Positions 24,527 through 32,506 of a DNA stretch of 64,000 bases are shown piece after piece. The notes under the pieces are model-generated. The model did not search any database and was not told the origin of the DNA. It saw nothing but the letters and a program-made list of their open reading frames with translations. Origin of the DNA: Gallionella sp963842555 (GTDB lineage: Bacteria > Pseudomonadota > Gammaproteobacteria > Burkholderiales > Gallionellaceae); assembly GCA_963842555.1 (NCBI GenBank), contig CAWJHB010000001.1, positions 1-64,000 on the forward strand. The letters run 5' to 3'. Numbering within the stretch: position 1 is the stretch's first letter; every line of letters begins with the position of its first letter. The translations under genes were made by a program, and so were the position numbers.

Positions 24527-24859
24527 CTTGTACAAGGAACACATTATATTCATAGCTATACTTTTACAAAGGCCAATTCCGGCTTATACGCCAGAAGGAG
24601 GCATCTCAAATGATTAACAACTCAGCTTAGAAGCAGTTTGTCTTCTATTGGCTTACCGCGTTAGGAGCCGTTCAGCCTCTGTAGCGGGTAAGCGCAACAG
24701 CAAGTCCAAGTCTTCGGTGGCATCATCGTTTACAACATCGTCTTGGTCATTAATGGCAAGCGACACATCAACATAGAATGTTTGTGGATCAAGTTTATAC
24801 TGCTGTGGTGCCGATGAACCGAGGTGATTTTTTGTACCACGAGTTTTGAGAGGATTTAT

Positions 24860-25027
24860 CCCTGTTACTCCAAATTAATTCCCTGATGCATCCCCTGACA
24901 ATTCCCTGTTCTAATGTACGAAAAAGATCAGATCGCTGGCTGGAGAATGGCTCTGGATAAGGGTAATATATCTAATTAATATAAATCAAGGCATCAGAAT
25001 TTGCGGAATTCCCTGTATTTTTCCCTG
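24860..25027. repeat. string of CCCTG motifs, second cluster
   Basis: CCCTG at 24860, 24881, 24893, 24904, 25011 and 25023. The first step is 21 bp as in the first cluster, the others 11-12 bp, that is half that step. The last two overlap copy B of the long repeat exactly as in copy A. Confidence 0.65.
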
Positions 25028-25137
25028 TTAGCAGGGAAAAATACAGCAAAGCACGGTTCGCACTAGACTATGCCCACCGCCAGCCACACCATAGCCGCAA
25101 ACCACAGCAGAAAAGCCTTTTCAGCGCTTTTCTGTTT
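25008..25137. repeat. dispersed ~145-bp repeat, copy B
   Basis: Same orientation as copy A, about 1.5 kb away, beginning GGAATTCCCTGTATTTTT and ending GCCTTTTCAGCGCTTTTCTG. Copy B lacks an ACCCGCGG stretch present in A. The two copies bracket the small-peptide region. Confidence 0.8.
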
Positions 25138-25387
25138 TCACCAAAGAGTCGAGAATTAGTCCGGAAGAGCTATCGCCGTCCCTGCTCGGTCGCTATTTCG
25201 TCACGATGATGGGCCGATTGCATGGACTGCCGTGCTTGTTTGTCGTCTCCCCGGCGATCGCCTGAAAGCGAGTCAACGCAGCAAATCCTGATGCGGATCA
25301 TAAAGCGGTTGCGTTGATAGCCGCCTGCGGGGTTCGGTGCGGGTGTGGCAAAGCGAAGATAACGCAAGCCCAGCCACTGGCAATCGC

Positions 25388-25657
25388 TTAAACCTGGATA
25401 TCGATGTTGGAACCGATCGTTTTGCCCGCATTTGCATTGGCATTGGCATTGCCCTGACCCTGCTGAGCCTGAAGGGCCTGCAACGCCTGCTGTTGCTTTT
25501 GGGCATCAAGCGCCTTCTGCGCTTGCTGGACTTGCTGGAACTGCTTGGCCTGCTGGGACTGCTTGTAATGCTGCAGTAATTTATCCTGCTGACTTTGATT
25601 CGTTTGCTGCAACGATTGAGTTGCACTGGAGCCGGAACTGATTGGGTTCATAGCCAT
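25388..25657 (-). CDS. small glutamine-rich protein
   Basis: 89 residues, with AAGGAG six bases before ATG 25657. About one third of residues are Gln, in a KQSQQAKQFQQVQQAQKAL pattern that would form an amphipathic helix or coiled coil (about 20-70); it is followed by a short NANANANA repeat. There is no signal peptide or membrane segment. Low complexity prevents family assignment; a structural or surface-associated role is only a guess. It lies next to the left end of a mobile element. Confidence 0.65.
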   Translation of the reverse strand: MAMNPISSGSSATQSLQQTNQSQQDKLLQHYKQSQQAKQFQQVQQAQKALDAQKQQQALQALQAQQGQGNANANANAGKTIGSNIDIQV

Positions 25658-25743
25658 GATATCTCCTTAATGAAACATCAGAACATGCCAACTTCGACAG
25701 TTCATCCTACCCCTATCCTGGCCCGACGTAAAGCACCAGCCTC

Positions 25744-27202
25744 TTCCAATATGAAATGAGTCTGAAGGCGGGTCGTATTTCCAACGAGAAATGAGTCTGA
25801 ACGGCTAAAGTTCTGAATCGGTCATGATGCGATGCATGGTGATCGACATGGAAGAAGCGCGGCTGCAAACCCTGGCGCAGGTCAGGGCATTCTTGGACGG
25901 CACGACGGAGGTGGCCTTCAAAGTTCCCAAGGCGGAACGCAATTCATTTATCGAGCGTGTGCTCAAGCGGTTTGGCTATTCACCGCACGGCAAAGCCGAC
26001 AAGGGCGTGTTGCTGCGCTATCTGGAGCGCATGACTGGCCTGTCACGGCAACAAGTAACCCGGCTGGTGCGGCGATACCGCCGGGACGGGAAGTTGTCGA
26101 AACGACAAGTTACGCCCCAGCACGGCTTCACCGGCCGCTTCACCGCCACGGACGTGGCCTTGTTGGCCGAGATCGATGCGCTGCATGGCACACTGTCCGG
26201 CCCTGCCACCAAGAAGCTGATGGAGCGCGCTTTACTTGTGTTCGGTGATGCGCGCTTCGAGCGTCTGGCGGGAATCTCGGTTTCACATCTGTACAACCTA
26301 CGGGGTGAGAAACAGTACCAGAACAAGCGGCGGCATTGGACCAAGACCCGGCCAACCGGATTACCCATCGGCCAGCGTCGCGCACCCCAGCCCAATGGGA
26401 TGCCGGGCTACATCCGCATCGACAGCGTGCACCAAGGCGACCAGGACGGGGCAAAAGGGGTGTATCACATCAACGCAGTGGACTGTGTAACCCAGTTTCA
26501 GCTGGTCGCCACCTGCGAGAAGATCAGCGAGGCTTACCTGCTGCCGGTCATTGGGCAGTTGCTGGATGGATTTCCGTTTGTCATCCTGGGATTCCACGCG
26601 GATAACGGCAAAGAGTACATCAACTACCAAGTAGCCGCGCTGCTGGAGAAGTTGCGGGTTGAATTCACCAAATCACGGCCGCGGCATTCCAACGACAACG
26701 CATTGGCGGAATCCAAGAACGGCGCGGTGGTGCGAAAGCATCTGGGCTATGCCCATATCCCGCAACACTGCGCCAGTCTGGTCAATGCTTTCTGTGCCGA
26801 CTTCCTCAACCCATACGTCAACTTCCACCGACCTTGTTTCTTCCCGGAAACGATCACCGATGCCAAAGGGAAGGAGCGCAAACGCTATCGCTACGAGGAG
26901 ATGAAGACCCCCTATGAGAAGCTGAAATCCTTGCCCAATGCCAGTGAGTATCTCAAGCCGGACATCACCTTTGAGCTACTGGATGCACAGGCATCAGAGA
27001 TGAGCGACAATGACGCTGCCTTGGCGCTGAACAATGCAAGAAGGAAACTGTTTCACGCGATCTCTGCTGCAACAAGGAAACAGGCTTGATGGGTAAAACA
27101 GCAAGGCAGAACAAACAAGAATTTATCAACCCGACCGAGTCAGAACAAGATTCAGATACTCAGATCCACAAACCTTCGTTCAGACTCATTTCCAGTTTGG
27201 AA
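25744..27202 (+). mobile_element. DDE (rve-type) insertion sequence with a doubled left end
   Basis: The left end carries two direct copies, 35 bp apart, of TTCCAANNNGAAATGAGTCTGAA (25744-25766 and 25779-25801), shown here with variable bases; the right end carries one inverted copy (TTCAGACTCATTTCC and on to 27202). Between them is one intact transposase gene. Beyond the core the inverted copies also share GTATTT. Exact outer borders and a target duplication are not resolved; IS481-like or an unassigned (ISNCY-type) group. Confidence 0.75.
25824..27089 (+). CDS. integrase-core (DDE) transposase
   Basis: 421 residues; nearby ATGs at 25824, 25827 and 25836 are possible starts. An N-terminal helix-turn-helix region (about 30-110; GYSPHGKADKGVLLRYLERM, then LSRQQVTRLVRRYRRDGKL) precedes the rve catalytic core with the triad in IRIDSVHQGD (about 198), GFHADNGKEY (about 257) and NALAESKNG (about 294). 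The C-terminal part (TPYEKLKSLPNASEYLKP) is typical for this transposase group. No frameshift. It is the only gene of its element. Confidence 0.88.
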   Translation: MMRCMVIDMEEARLQTLAQVRAFLDGTTEVAFKVPKAERNSFIERVLKRFGYSPHGKADKGVLLRYLERMTGLSRQQVTRLVRRYRRDGKLSKRQVTPQHGFTGRFTATDVALLAEIDALHGTLSGPATKKLMERALLVFGDARFERLAGISVSHLYNLRGEKQYQNKRRHWTKTRPTGLPIGQRRAPQPNGMPGYIRIDSVHQGDQDGAKGVYHINAVDCVTQFQLVATCEKISEAYLLPVIGQLLDGFPFVILGFHADNGKEYINYQVAALLEKLRVEFTKSRPRHSNDNALAESKNGAVVRKHLGYAHIPQHCASLVNAFCADFLNPYVNFHRPCFFPETITDAKGKERKRYRYEEMKTPYEKLKSLPNASEYLKPDITFELLDAQASEMSDNDAALALNNARRKLFHAISAATRKQA

Positions 27203-27851
27203 AATACTGCACCGGCTACTCCCGATGCGATCAGGACCAACAAAGGTCCGGCCCGAGTCGTTAATCGCAGAATCGTTAGGGGCACACTGGATCGCGTCCG
27301 AAGCAACGGACGCGGATGTGCCTGAAATTATAACGACATGACAAAGCCCTGATCAGGAGCCTGCATTCATCAGAGGATTCGAGATTTAAGCGGTCGAGAA
27401 GATTGCCAGGAAGAAGCAAACGGTGACGCTTGCGCTTCCCGAAAGCGGCGTTATCCCTTTACGCCAAATGACCGCCCTGTGCTGACGGAATTTGTTTCCC
27501 TTTCACGAAAATTTTTTGGCGGAGCGATCGCACAGGACCAACACAGATAATACATTCCCATAATTCATGACGCCTAAAGGAGCGATGAGCCTATGGTTTG
27601 GTGGCGGCTTCTGGCCACAATGCATGCCTGTAAACAGTTCACCATAACTTTGCCAGACGGGCAAGTTATGGTTTGACCAGTTGCCAACTCGGAACCAAAT
27701 GCAAGATATTGATATTTATCATGGTCAGGTCCAGAATGCCCCGGCATCGCATGTTTGAGCCATGCCACCGGATGTCCCCATTGTTTGGTTTGGGCGCCGG
27801 ATGAGCGTTGGATATCTGGCAAACGAGTTTTATGTTGCCCGGGATGATTGA
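27203..27851. other. 650 bp without a supportable gene
   Basis: Begins at the IS right end. An 81-bp tail of the transposase frame (27086-27325 in another frame) and short minus-strand ORFs around 27574-27860 have no ribosome site or recognisable sequence. A GC-rich ACTGGATCGCGTCCG...CGGACGCGGAT hairpin-like stretch lies at about 27287-27316. Probably scarred by IS insertion. Confidence 0.4.
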
Positions 27852-28517
27852 ATGAAACATGATTCGTCCGGATTCACTTTGATCGAAATCGCCCTCGTGT
27901 TGGTGGTTATCGGGCTATTGCTGGGTGCCGCAATAATAAAAGGCCAGGAGTTGATCAACAATTCCAAGGAAAAGCGTCTCGCCCGCGATTTTGAGCACAT
28001 TCCCGTTTTAATTGAAGGTTATCAGGATAAATTCAGGGCATTTCCCGGAGATGACCCCGGATTGGCCGCACACTTGCCTGGCGCCACCCCATGCTCCCCC
28101 TCGGCTGTTGCAGGAAAGTGCATGCTTGGCAATGGGATCATAGACGGCATATGGAATGATTCGACGGTCGCCAGCGAAAGCTATGTAATCTGGCAGCATT
28201 TGCGCCTGGCTGGATTGGATAGCGGTTCCACGGATGTCAGCAACCTTAACGGCGATTATATACCCAGAAACATGGTCGGTGGACAAATCGGTGTAACCAG
28301 TGCCAGCCCGATAATCGGGCTGTCGGGCACCTATATCATCTGTTCCGACGCGATACCCGGAAAATTTGTCAAGCGACTGGATACCGCGCTGGATGACGGC
28401 GATACAGCCGCAGGATTTATGCGGGCAGTCGATGCTGGCACGACTATCCCGGCCAACCCAACCCAGACTCCAAGCATCAATGATGATTCGATTTATCTGG
28501 TCTGCATGGGCTTATAG
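27852..28517 (+). CDS. type IV pilin-like protein (prepilin N-terminal methylation domain)
   Basis: 221 residues. The class III signal sequence MKHDSSG/FTLIEIALVLVVIG has the prepilin peptidase site after Gly, the N-methylated Phe and the Glu at +5, followed by the hydrophobic assembly helix. The rest is a globular domain with paired cysteines (about 83/90 and 163) and many Gly, Asp and Ser, as in minor pilins or pseudopilins. No other pilus gene is in the window, so it is an orphan. Convergent with the PAP2 gene, whose stop is 17 bases away. Confidence 0.8.
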   Translation: MKHDSSGFTLIEIALVLVVIGLLLGAAIIKGQELINNSKEKRLARDFEHIPVLIEGYQDKFRAFPGDDPGLAAHLPGATPCSPSAVAGKCMLGNGIIDGIWNDSTVASESYVIWQHLRLAGLDSGSTDVSNLNGDYIPRNMVGGQIGVTSASPIIGLSGTYIICSDAIPGKFVKRLDTALDDGDTAAGFMRAVDAGTTIPANPTQTPSINDDSIYLVCMGL

Positions 28518-28534
28518 TTTCGGGTGTCCGCACC

Positions 28535-29161
28535 TCACCAAATGCCGCCGGTATCTTTTGCGATCAACCGCATCAGCACCCGTATCGCGGCATAAACCAG
28601 CAACACCACGATCAGGCTGGACAAGAAACCGGCCATGACGTCTGCCGGAAAATGCGCACCCAGACTGACCCTGGAAACACCGACCCACAACACGAACAAT
28701 GCGCCCGCCAGGCGCCATGTGCGGCTCAGAACCGGCCACAGGCTGGCCGTGACCAGCATGGCAAACGATGAATGCCCGCTCGGCAGGCTGTGATGATATT
28801 CGGGTCTGCCGATGATATTCACGCTGCCGGGCGGCAGGGCCAGCGGCGGGCGGGGGAAATCAAACAGCGGCTTCAGCATCGCCAGCAACATCCCGTCGAG
28901 CAGGTAAGCGAGACTGAATGCCGCGATCGCCATCATCCAGCCGTTCGCCCTAACCCGGTAATGTGCGGCATCCTGGCCGGGCAGGCTCACCCTGACCAGC
29001 GCAATTAGCGACACCAATGCCATATAGATCGGAAACATTGTGTGATCGCCCAGTCCGGTTCCGAGCAGCATCGCCTTGTCCAGCCAGGTAAACCGCATGT
29101 CATTGATGGCGTGAAACAACCAGACGTTGAACCCGCCCCAGCCATAGAATATCGCTTTCAT
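28535..29161 (-). CDS. PAP2-family membrane phosphatase
   Basis: 208 residues from ATG 29161; a longer frame runs back through the DUF4337 gene and is rejected. All three acid-phosphatase motifs are present: KPLFDFPRP (KX6RP), SLPSGHSSF and SRVSLGAHFPAD, between five or six membrane segments. Such enzymes remove phosphate from undecaprenyl diphosphate, phosphatidic acid or phosphatidylglycerol phosphate. The start is 14 bases after the stop of the DUF4337 gene, so the two form an operon. Confidence 0.87.
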   Translation of the reverse strand: MKAIFYGWGGFNVWLFHAINDMRFTWLDKAMLLGTGLGDHTMFPIYMALVSLIALVRVSLPGQDAAHYRVRANGWMMAIAAFSLAYLLDGMLLAMLKPLFDFPRPPLALPPGSVNIIGRPEYHHSLPSGHSSFAMLVTASLWPVLSRTWRLAGALFVLWVGVSRVSLGAHFPADVMAGFLSSLIVVLLVYAAIRVLMRLIAKDTGGIW

Positions 29162-29175
29162 GAAAAGCTTATGGC

Positions 29176-29742
29176 TTAAGCGGCCAGAGCCGATCCCCAC
29201 ATGGCGAGCCCGCCTGCCGCCGCGACACCCGCGACGACGAACAGCCATTTCTTGCGCGTCAGCACGGTAATGGAAGCAAGCGATATCGCAATCTGTATCA
29301 GCGTCATTGCCTGCGCCAGCTTGTGATGGGGATGCATCGCATGCTCGCTTTTCTCGTTGGCCTTTTCCGATTCCGCTTCCAGCGCCTGCGCCTTCACCAT
29401 GATTTCCTTCTTGTCGTTTTCGTATTTTTGGATCTGTGCCTTGTAATAATCCCGCTTGCTCGCGGGCGCAAGGTCCGCGGCCAACTCCATCAAGTGCCCC
29501 TTGTTGCTTTTGGCCTCGTAAAAATTCCATTGATCGGAAGCCTGGGTTTTCTTCAGCACCGCCTCGTTCTTGAACAGCATGGCCTGGTTCTGGGTATCCC
29601 CGCCCTGATAACTGACAACCGCGCCGACCGAGGCCAGAATCGCGGTGAAAATCGCGACATAAGCGGCCAGGCTGTCTCCGCCGTGGGCCTGATGTTCCAC
29701 TTCGTGATCATGTGCACCGTGGACATGGAATCCTTCTGACAT
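29176..29742 (-). CDS. DUF4337-family membrane protein
   Basis: 188 residues from ATG 29742; a TTG at 29757 is possible but weaker. After a His-rich start (GFHVHGAHDHEVEHQAH) comes a membrane segment (about 25-47), the family stretch KKTQASDQWNFYEAKSNKGH, a charged coiled coil (about 90-135, ENDKKEIMVKAQALEAESEK) and two further membrane segments at the C-terminus. The function of the family is not known. Probably co-transcribed with the PAP2 gene. Confidence 0.85.
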   Translation of the reverse strand: MSEGFHVHGAHDHEVEHQAHGGDSLAAYVAIFTAILASVGAVVSYQGGDTQNQAMLFKNEAVLKKTQASDQWNFYEAKSNKGHLMELAADLAPASKRDYYKAQIQKYENDKKEIMVKAQALEAESEKANEKSEHAMHPHHKLAQAMTLIQIAISLASITVLTRKKWLFVVAGVAAAGGLAMWGSALAA

Positions 29743-29863
29743 ATTGTGTTTCCTCAAGGTTAATGTTGATGAAAGGCGCGCATTTTATACCCTGACTGTG
29801 GACCGCAATAGGGAATTATTGGGTATGGAATCGGGCAATTAACAGGGCTCACCCCGGCCGCTG

Positions 29864-30286
29864 TTATCGTTTGCTGTTTGTATCAGTCCTCAGGATTTCG
29901 CACAGATGACCGTCCTTGGGATCCAGCACGTTGCGTGCAACTGTGTCGAACAGAGCCTGTATCTCCTCGATGCTGAAGCTGGCAAGCAGACGGTTGGCCA
30001 TATCCGGCTGCAAGGGTACCATGGTGATTTGTCCGTCCGGCAGCACCAGCTTGAACCCGGCCAGCTTGCTGAGACCGCCTGACTGCGACATCAGCTCTGA
30101 TTGGTCATCCTGCAGCTCGTCATAACCGGTTTCCAGCTTGTCCACCAGATGATCGGGCAGGTCCTCCGGCACTGCAACGATCAGGCCCATCGTGTCATCC
30201 CGCAATTCGCATGTCACGCCCAGTTCCCCGGCATACTGAACAAACCGGTCGCGCAATCCGGCATCAAAGAAAATGTATTCGTCCAT
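29864..30286 (-). CDS. conserved hypothetical cytosolic protein
   Basis: 140 residues from ATG 30286 (MDEYIFFDAGLRDRF); an in-frame start at 30316 is less likely. Acidic and soluble, with a predicted alpha/beta arrangement: CELRDDTMGLIVAVPEDLPD, then KLVLPDGQITMVPLQPDMANRL, cited in shortened form as VLPDGQITMVPLQPDM. No signal peptide, membrane segment or catalytic motif. I do not recognise the family. It is divergent from the MazG-like gene 116 bases away. Confidence 0.65.
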   Translation of the reverse strand: MDEYIFFDAGLRDRFVQYAGELGVTCELRDDTMGLIVAVPEDLPDHLVDKLETGYDELQDDQSELMSQSGGLSKLAGFKLVLPDGQITMVPLQPDMANRLLASFSIEEIQALFDTVARNVLDPKDGHLCEILRTDTNSKR

Positions 30287-30402
30287 GGTATCGATTCTCA
30301 CGCCAGCCGTTCTCAAAGGTGGGTCTCAAAGTTTGCCGTGCATGATGACCTGCCGCGCCCCGTATTACAATAGCGGCCAATATTCCCCACCGGAGTGAAG
30401 CC

Positions 30403-30759
30403 ATGACCGACCGATCCGATCTGCTGATGTTGCGCGACAAGCTGCGCGCGTTTGCCGAGGCCCGCGACTGGAACCAGTTCCATTCGCCGAAAAATCTGAG
30501 CATGGCACTGATGGTGGAGGTCGCCGAACTGATGGAACATTTCCAGTGGTTGACCGAGGCGCAGTCGCTGAGCCTCGGCTCGGAAAGCAAGGATGCGGTC
30601 AGCGAGGAACTGGCCGATATCCTGCTGTACCTGATCCGCCTGTCGGACAAACTGGATGTGGATCTGCTGCAGGCGGCCTTGCGCAAGCTGGAGAAGAACG
30701 CGGGAAAGTACCCCGCGGAAAAGGTGCGCGGCAGTGCAAAAAAGTATTCGGAGTACTGA
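30403..30759 (+). CDS. MazG-like nucleotide pyrophosphohydrolase
   Basis: 118 residues, an all-helical single-domain member of the MazG/dCTPase superfamily. The metal-binding pattern ExxE...ExxD is clear: VEVAELMEHFQW (about 38) and EELADILLYLIRL (about 68). Such enzymes hydrolyse NTPs or non-standard dNTPs to monophosphates and pyrophosphate, keeping the pool clean. Length is typical for the short bacterial form (E. coli-type MazG has two domains). The Shine-Dalgarno site is a modest CCGGAGTG upstream. Confidence 0.87.
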   Translation: MTDRSDLLMLRDKLRAFAEARDWNQFHSPKNLSMALMVEVAELMEHFQWLTEAQSLSLGSESKDAVSEELADILLYLIRLSDKLDVDLLQAALRKLEKNAGKYPAEKVRGSAKKYSEY

Positions 30760-31116
30760 CAACCTGAGGAGAGGAGACCGGTTTCCGCCGATTGCCGTCA
30801 GCCCAATCCGGAAAATCCACCAGGCGGAGCCCTTCGTTATAGTCCTTCCGCCAATTTTGTATCGCCTTATCATGCAATTGACCCTGCCGCAGCCAAAAAC
30901 CGCCGCGCTTCTCCACGCGTATCCGTGGCAGAAACCTGGCCCAGATCCGAACTTCATGGCTTGTTTGAAGTTTAAGTTCTCATCGTAAAATCAATCAATG
31001 CACAACGCCCTCCCGGATCGGGGATTTATTTATGTCCGACATGGTGTACCGGCGGTTAATTTTTCTATAATGGCAAGCTTTAGCTCTGGTATTAACTCAA
31101 ATTCCGAAATCGGCAA
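30760..31116. other. 357 bp intergenic region upstream of the polysaccharide genes
   Basis: No ORF or tRNA is seen. AT content rises from about 31030 (TTTATTTATG, TTTTTCTATAATGG), and TATAAT at 31065-31070 could be the -10 box of the UDP-sugar dehydrogenase gene; no good -35 is visible. Confidence 0.4.
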
Positions 31117-32424
31117 ATGAAAATTCAATTACTGGAAAAAATTCGCTCCAAGCAGGCGCATGTAGGCATTATCGGTCTGGGCTATGTGGGGTTGCCGTTG
31201 ACGTTGCGATTTGTGGAGGCAGGTTTTCGAACCCTAGGCTTCGATATCGATGCGGCCAAGACCGAGATGCTCAATCGCGGCAATAGTTACTTCGCGCACA
31301 TTGCATCGGACAAGGTGGCGACCATGCGCGGGAGCGGCAGATTTGAGGCGACAACCGACTTTTCCCGCGTCGGCGATGCCGATGCCTTGATTCTCTGCGT
31401 GCCGACCCCGTTGGGCAGGCATCAGGAACCAGATCTTAGCTATATCATCAAGACCCTCGAGTCGCTTTTGCCTTATCTGCGCAAAGGCCAGATCGTGTGC
31501 CTGGAGAGCACCACTTATCCGGGCACAACGGAGGAGGAATTGCGGCCCCGCATCGAAAGCCGCGGTCATGTCATCGGGGAAGATATATTTCTGGTTTTTT
31601 CCCCGGAAAGGGAAGATCCGGGCAATCCGAACTTCGAAACCAGCACCATCCCGAAGGTTGTCGGCGGCTCGACACCGGCTTGCCTGGAGATCGCCGCCGC
31701 CCTGTATGGCAGCGTGATCGAAAAGGTTGTCCCGGTTTCCAGCACACGAGCGGCAGAAATGACCAAGCTGCTGGAAAACATCTATCGTGCGGTGAATATC
31801 GGTCTGGTCAATGAACTGAAGATCATTTCGGATCGCATGGGCATCGATATATGGGAGGTGGTCGATGCCGCTGCCACCAAGCCGTTCGGCTTTACGCCGT
31901 TCTATCCCGGACCCGGCCTTGGCGGACACTGCATTCCGATCGATCCCTTTTACCTATCCTGGAAATCTAAGGAGTACGGCATCGATACGCGTTTCATCGA
32001 GCTTGCCGGGCAAATAAACACGAGGATGCCGGAGTGGGTTGTCGCGAAAGTCACCGATGCGTTGAATGACCGGAAGAAAGCAATGAGCGGTGCCAGGATA
32101 TTGGTACTGGGTATCGCCTACAAAAAAAATATCGACGATATGCGTGAATCCCCTTCGGTGAAATTGATGGAACTGCTGACGGCCAAGGGTGCCATTGTTT
32201 CCTACAGCGATCCATACGTTCCCGAGTTCCCCAAAATGCGCAATTATCATTTTGACCTTGAATCGGTCGATCCTACCGATGAAGTCGTTGCAAGCATGGA
32301 TTGCGTGCTTGTTGCCACAGACCACGACGTTTTTGATTACCAGCGTATCCGGGATCATGCCCCGCTGATTGTGGATACGCGCGGCCGGTATCGCCAGCAG
32401 TTCCGCAATGTGGTCAAGGCGTAG
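31117..32424 (+). CDS. UDP-sugar 6-dehydrogenase, probably UDP-N-acetylglucosamine/glucose type (WbpA-like)
   Basis: 435 residues in the three-domain order of the family: NAD-binding Rossmann domain with GIIGLGYVGLPL (about 17), central domain with the catalytic lysine region and cysteine in GLGGHCIPIDPFYL (about 268), and C-terminal UDP-sugar domain (MSGARILVLGIAYKKNIDD, cited as LVLGIAYKKNIDD). It oxidises a UDP-hexose twice with NAD+ to the uronic acid. The closest motif pattern is WbpA/TviB, which use UDP-GlcNAc. The glycosyltransferase gene 82 bases downstream suggests a uronate-containing polymer. Confidence 0.88.
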   Translation: MKIQLLEKIRSKQAHVGIIGLGYVGLPLTLRFVEAGFRTLGFDIDAAKTEMLNRGNSYFAHIASDKVATMRGSGRFEATTDFSRVGDADALILCVPTPLGRHQEPDLSYIIKTLESLLPYLRKGQIVCLESTTYPGTTEEELRPRIESRGHVIGEDIFLVFSPEREDPGNPNFETSTIPKVVGGSTPACLEIAAALYGSVIEKVVPVSSTRAAEMTKLLENIYRAVNIGLVNELKIISDRMGIDIWEVVDAAATKPFGFTPFYPGPGLGGHCIPIDPFYLSWKSKEYGIDTRFIELAGQINTRMPEWVVAKVTDALNDRKKAMSGARILVLGIAYKKNIDDMRESPSVKLMELLTAKGAIVSYSDPYVPEFPKMRNYHFDLESVDPTDEVVASMDCVLVATDHDVFDYQRIRDHAPLIVDTRGRYRQQFRNVVKA

Positions 32425-32506
32425 CATATCGGCCTGACCGCCGTCGAGTATAATATCGACCCAGTATTGCAGCCTCTGCCTCCATCGTTCTTACAAGGCT
32501 TTCATA

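Noticed and set aside
23321..25027. CCCTG strings as a CRISPR array
   Set aside because: The repeat is only 5-8 bases, the steps vary from 11 to 23 bp and no cas gene is present.
27574..27860. Two overlapping minus-strand ORFs before the pilin-like gene
   Set aside because: No ribosome site, no family, and amino acid use unlike real genes nearby.
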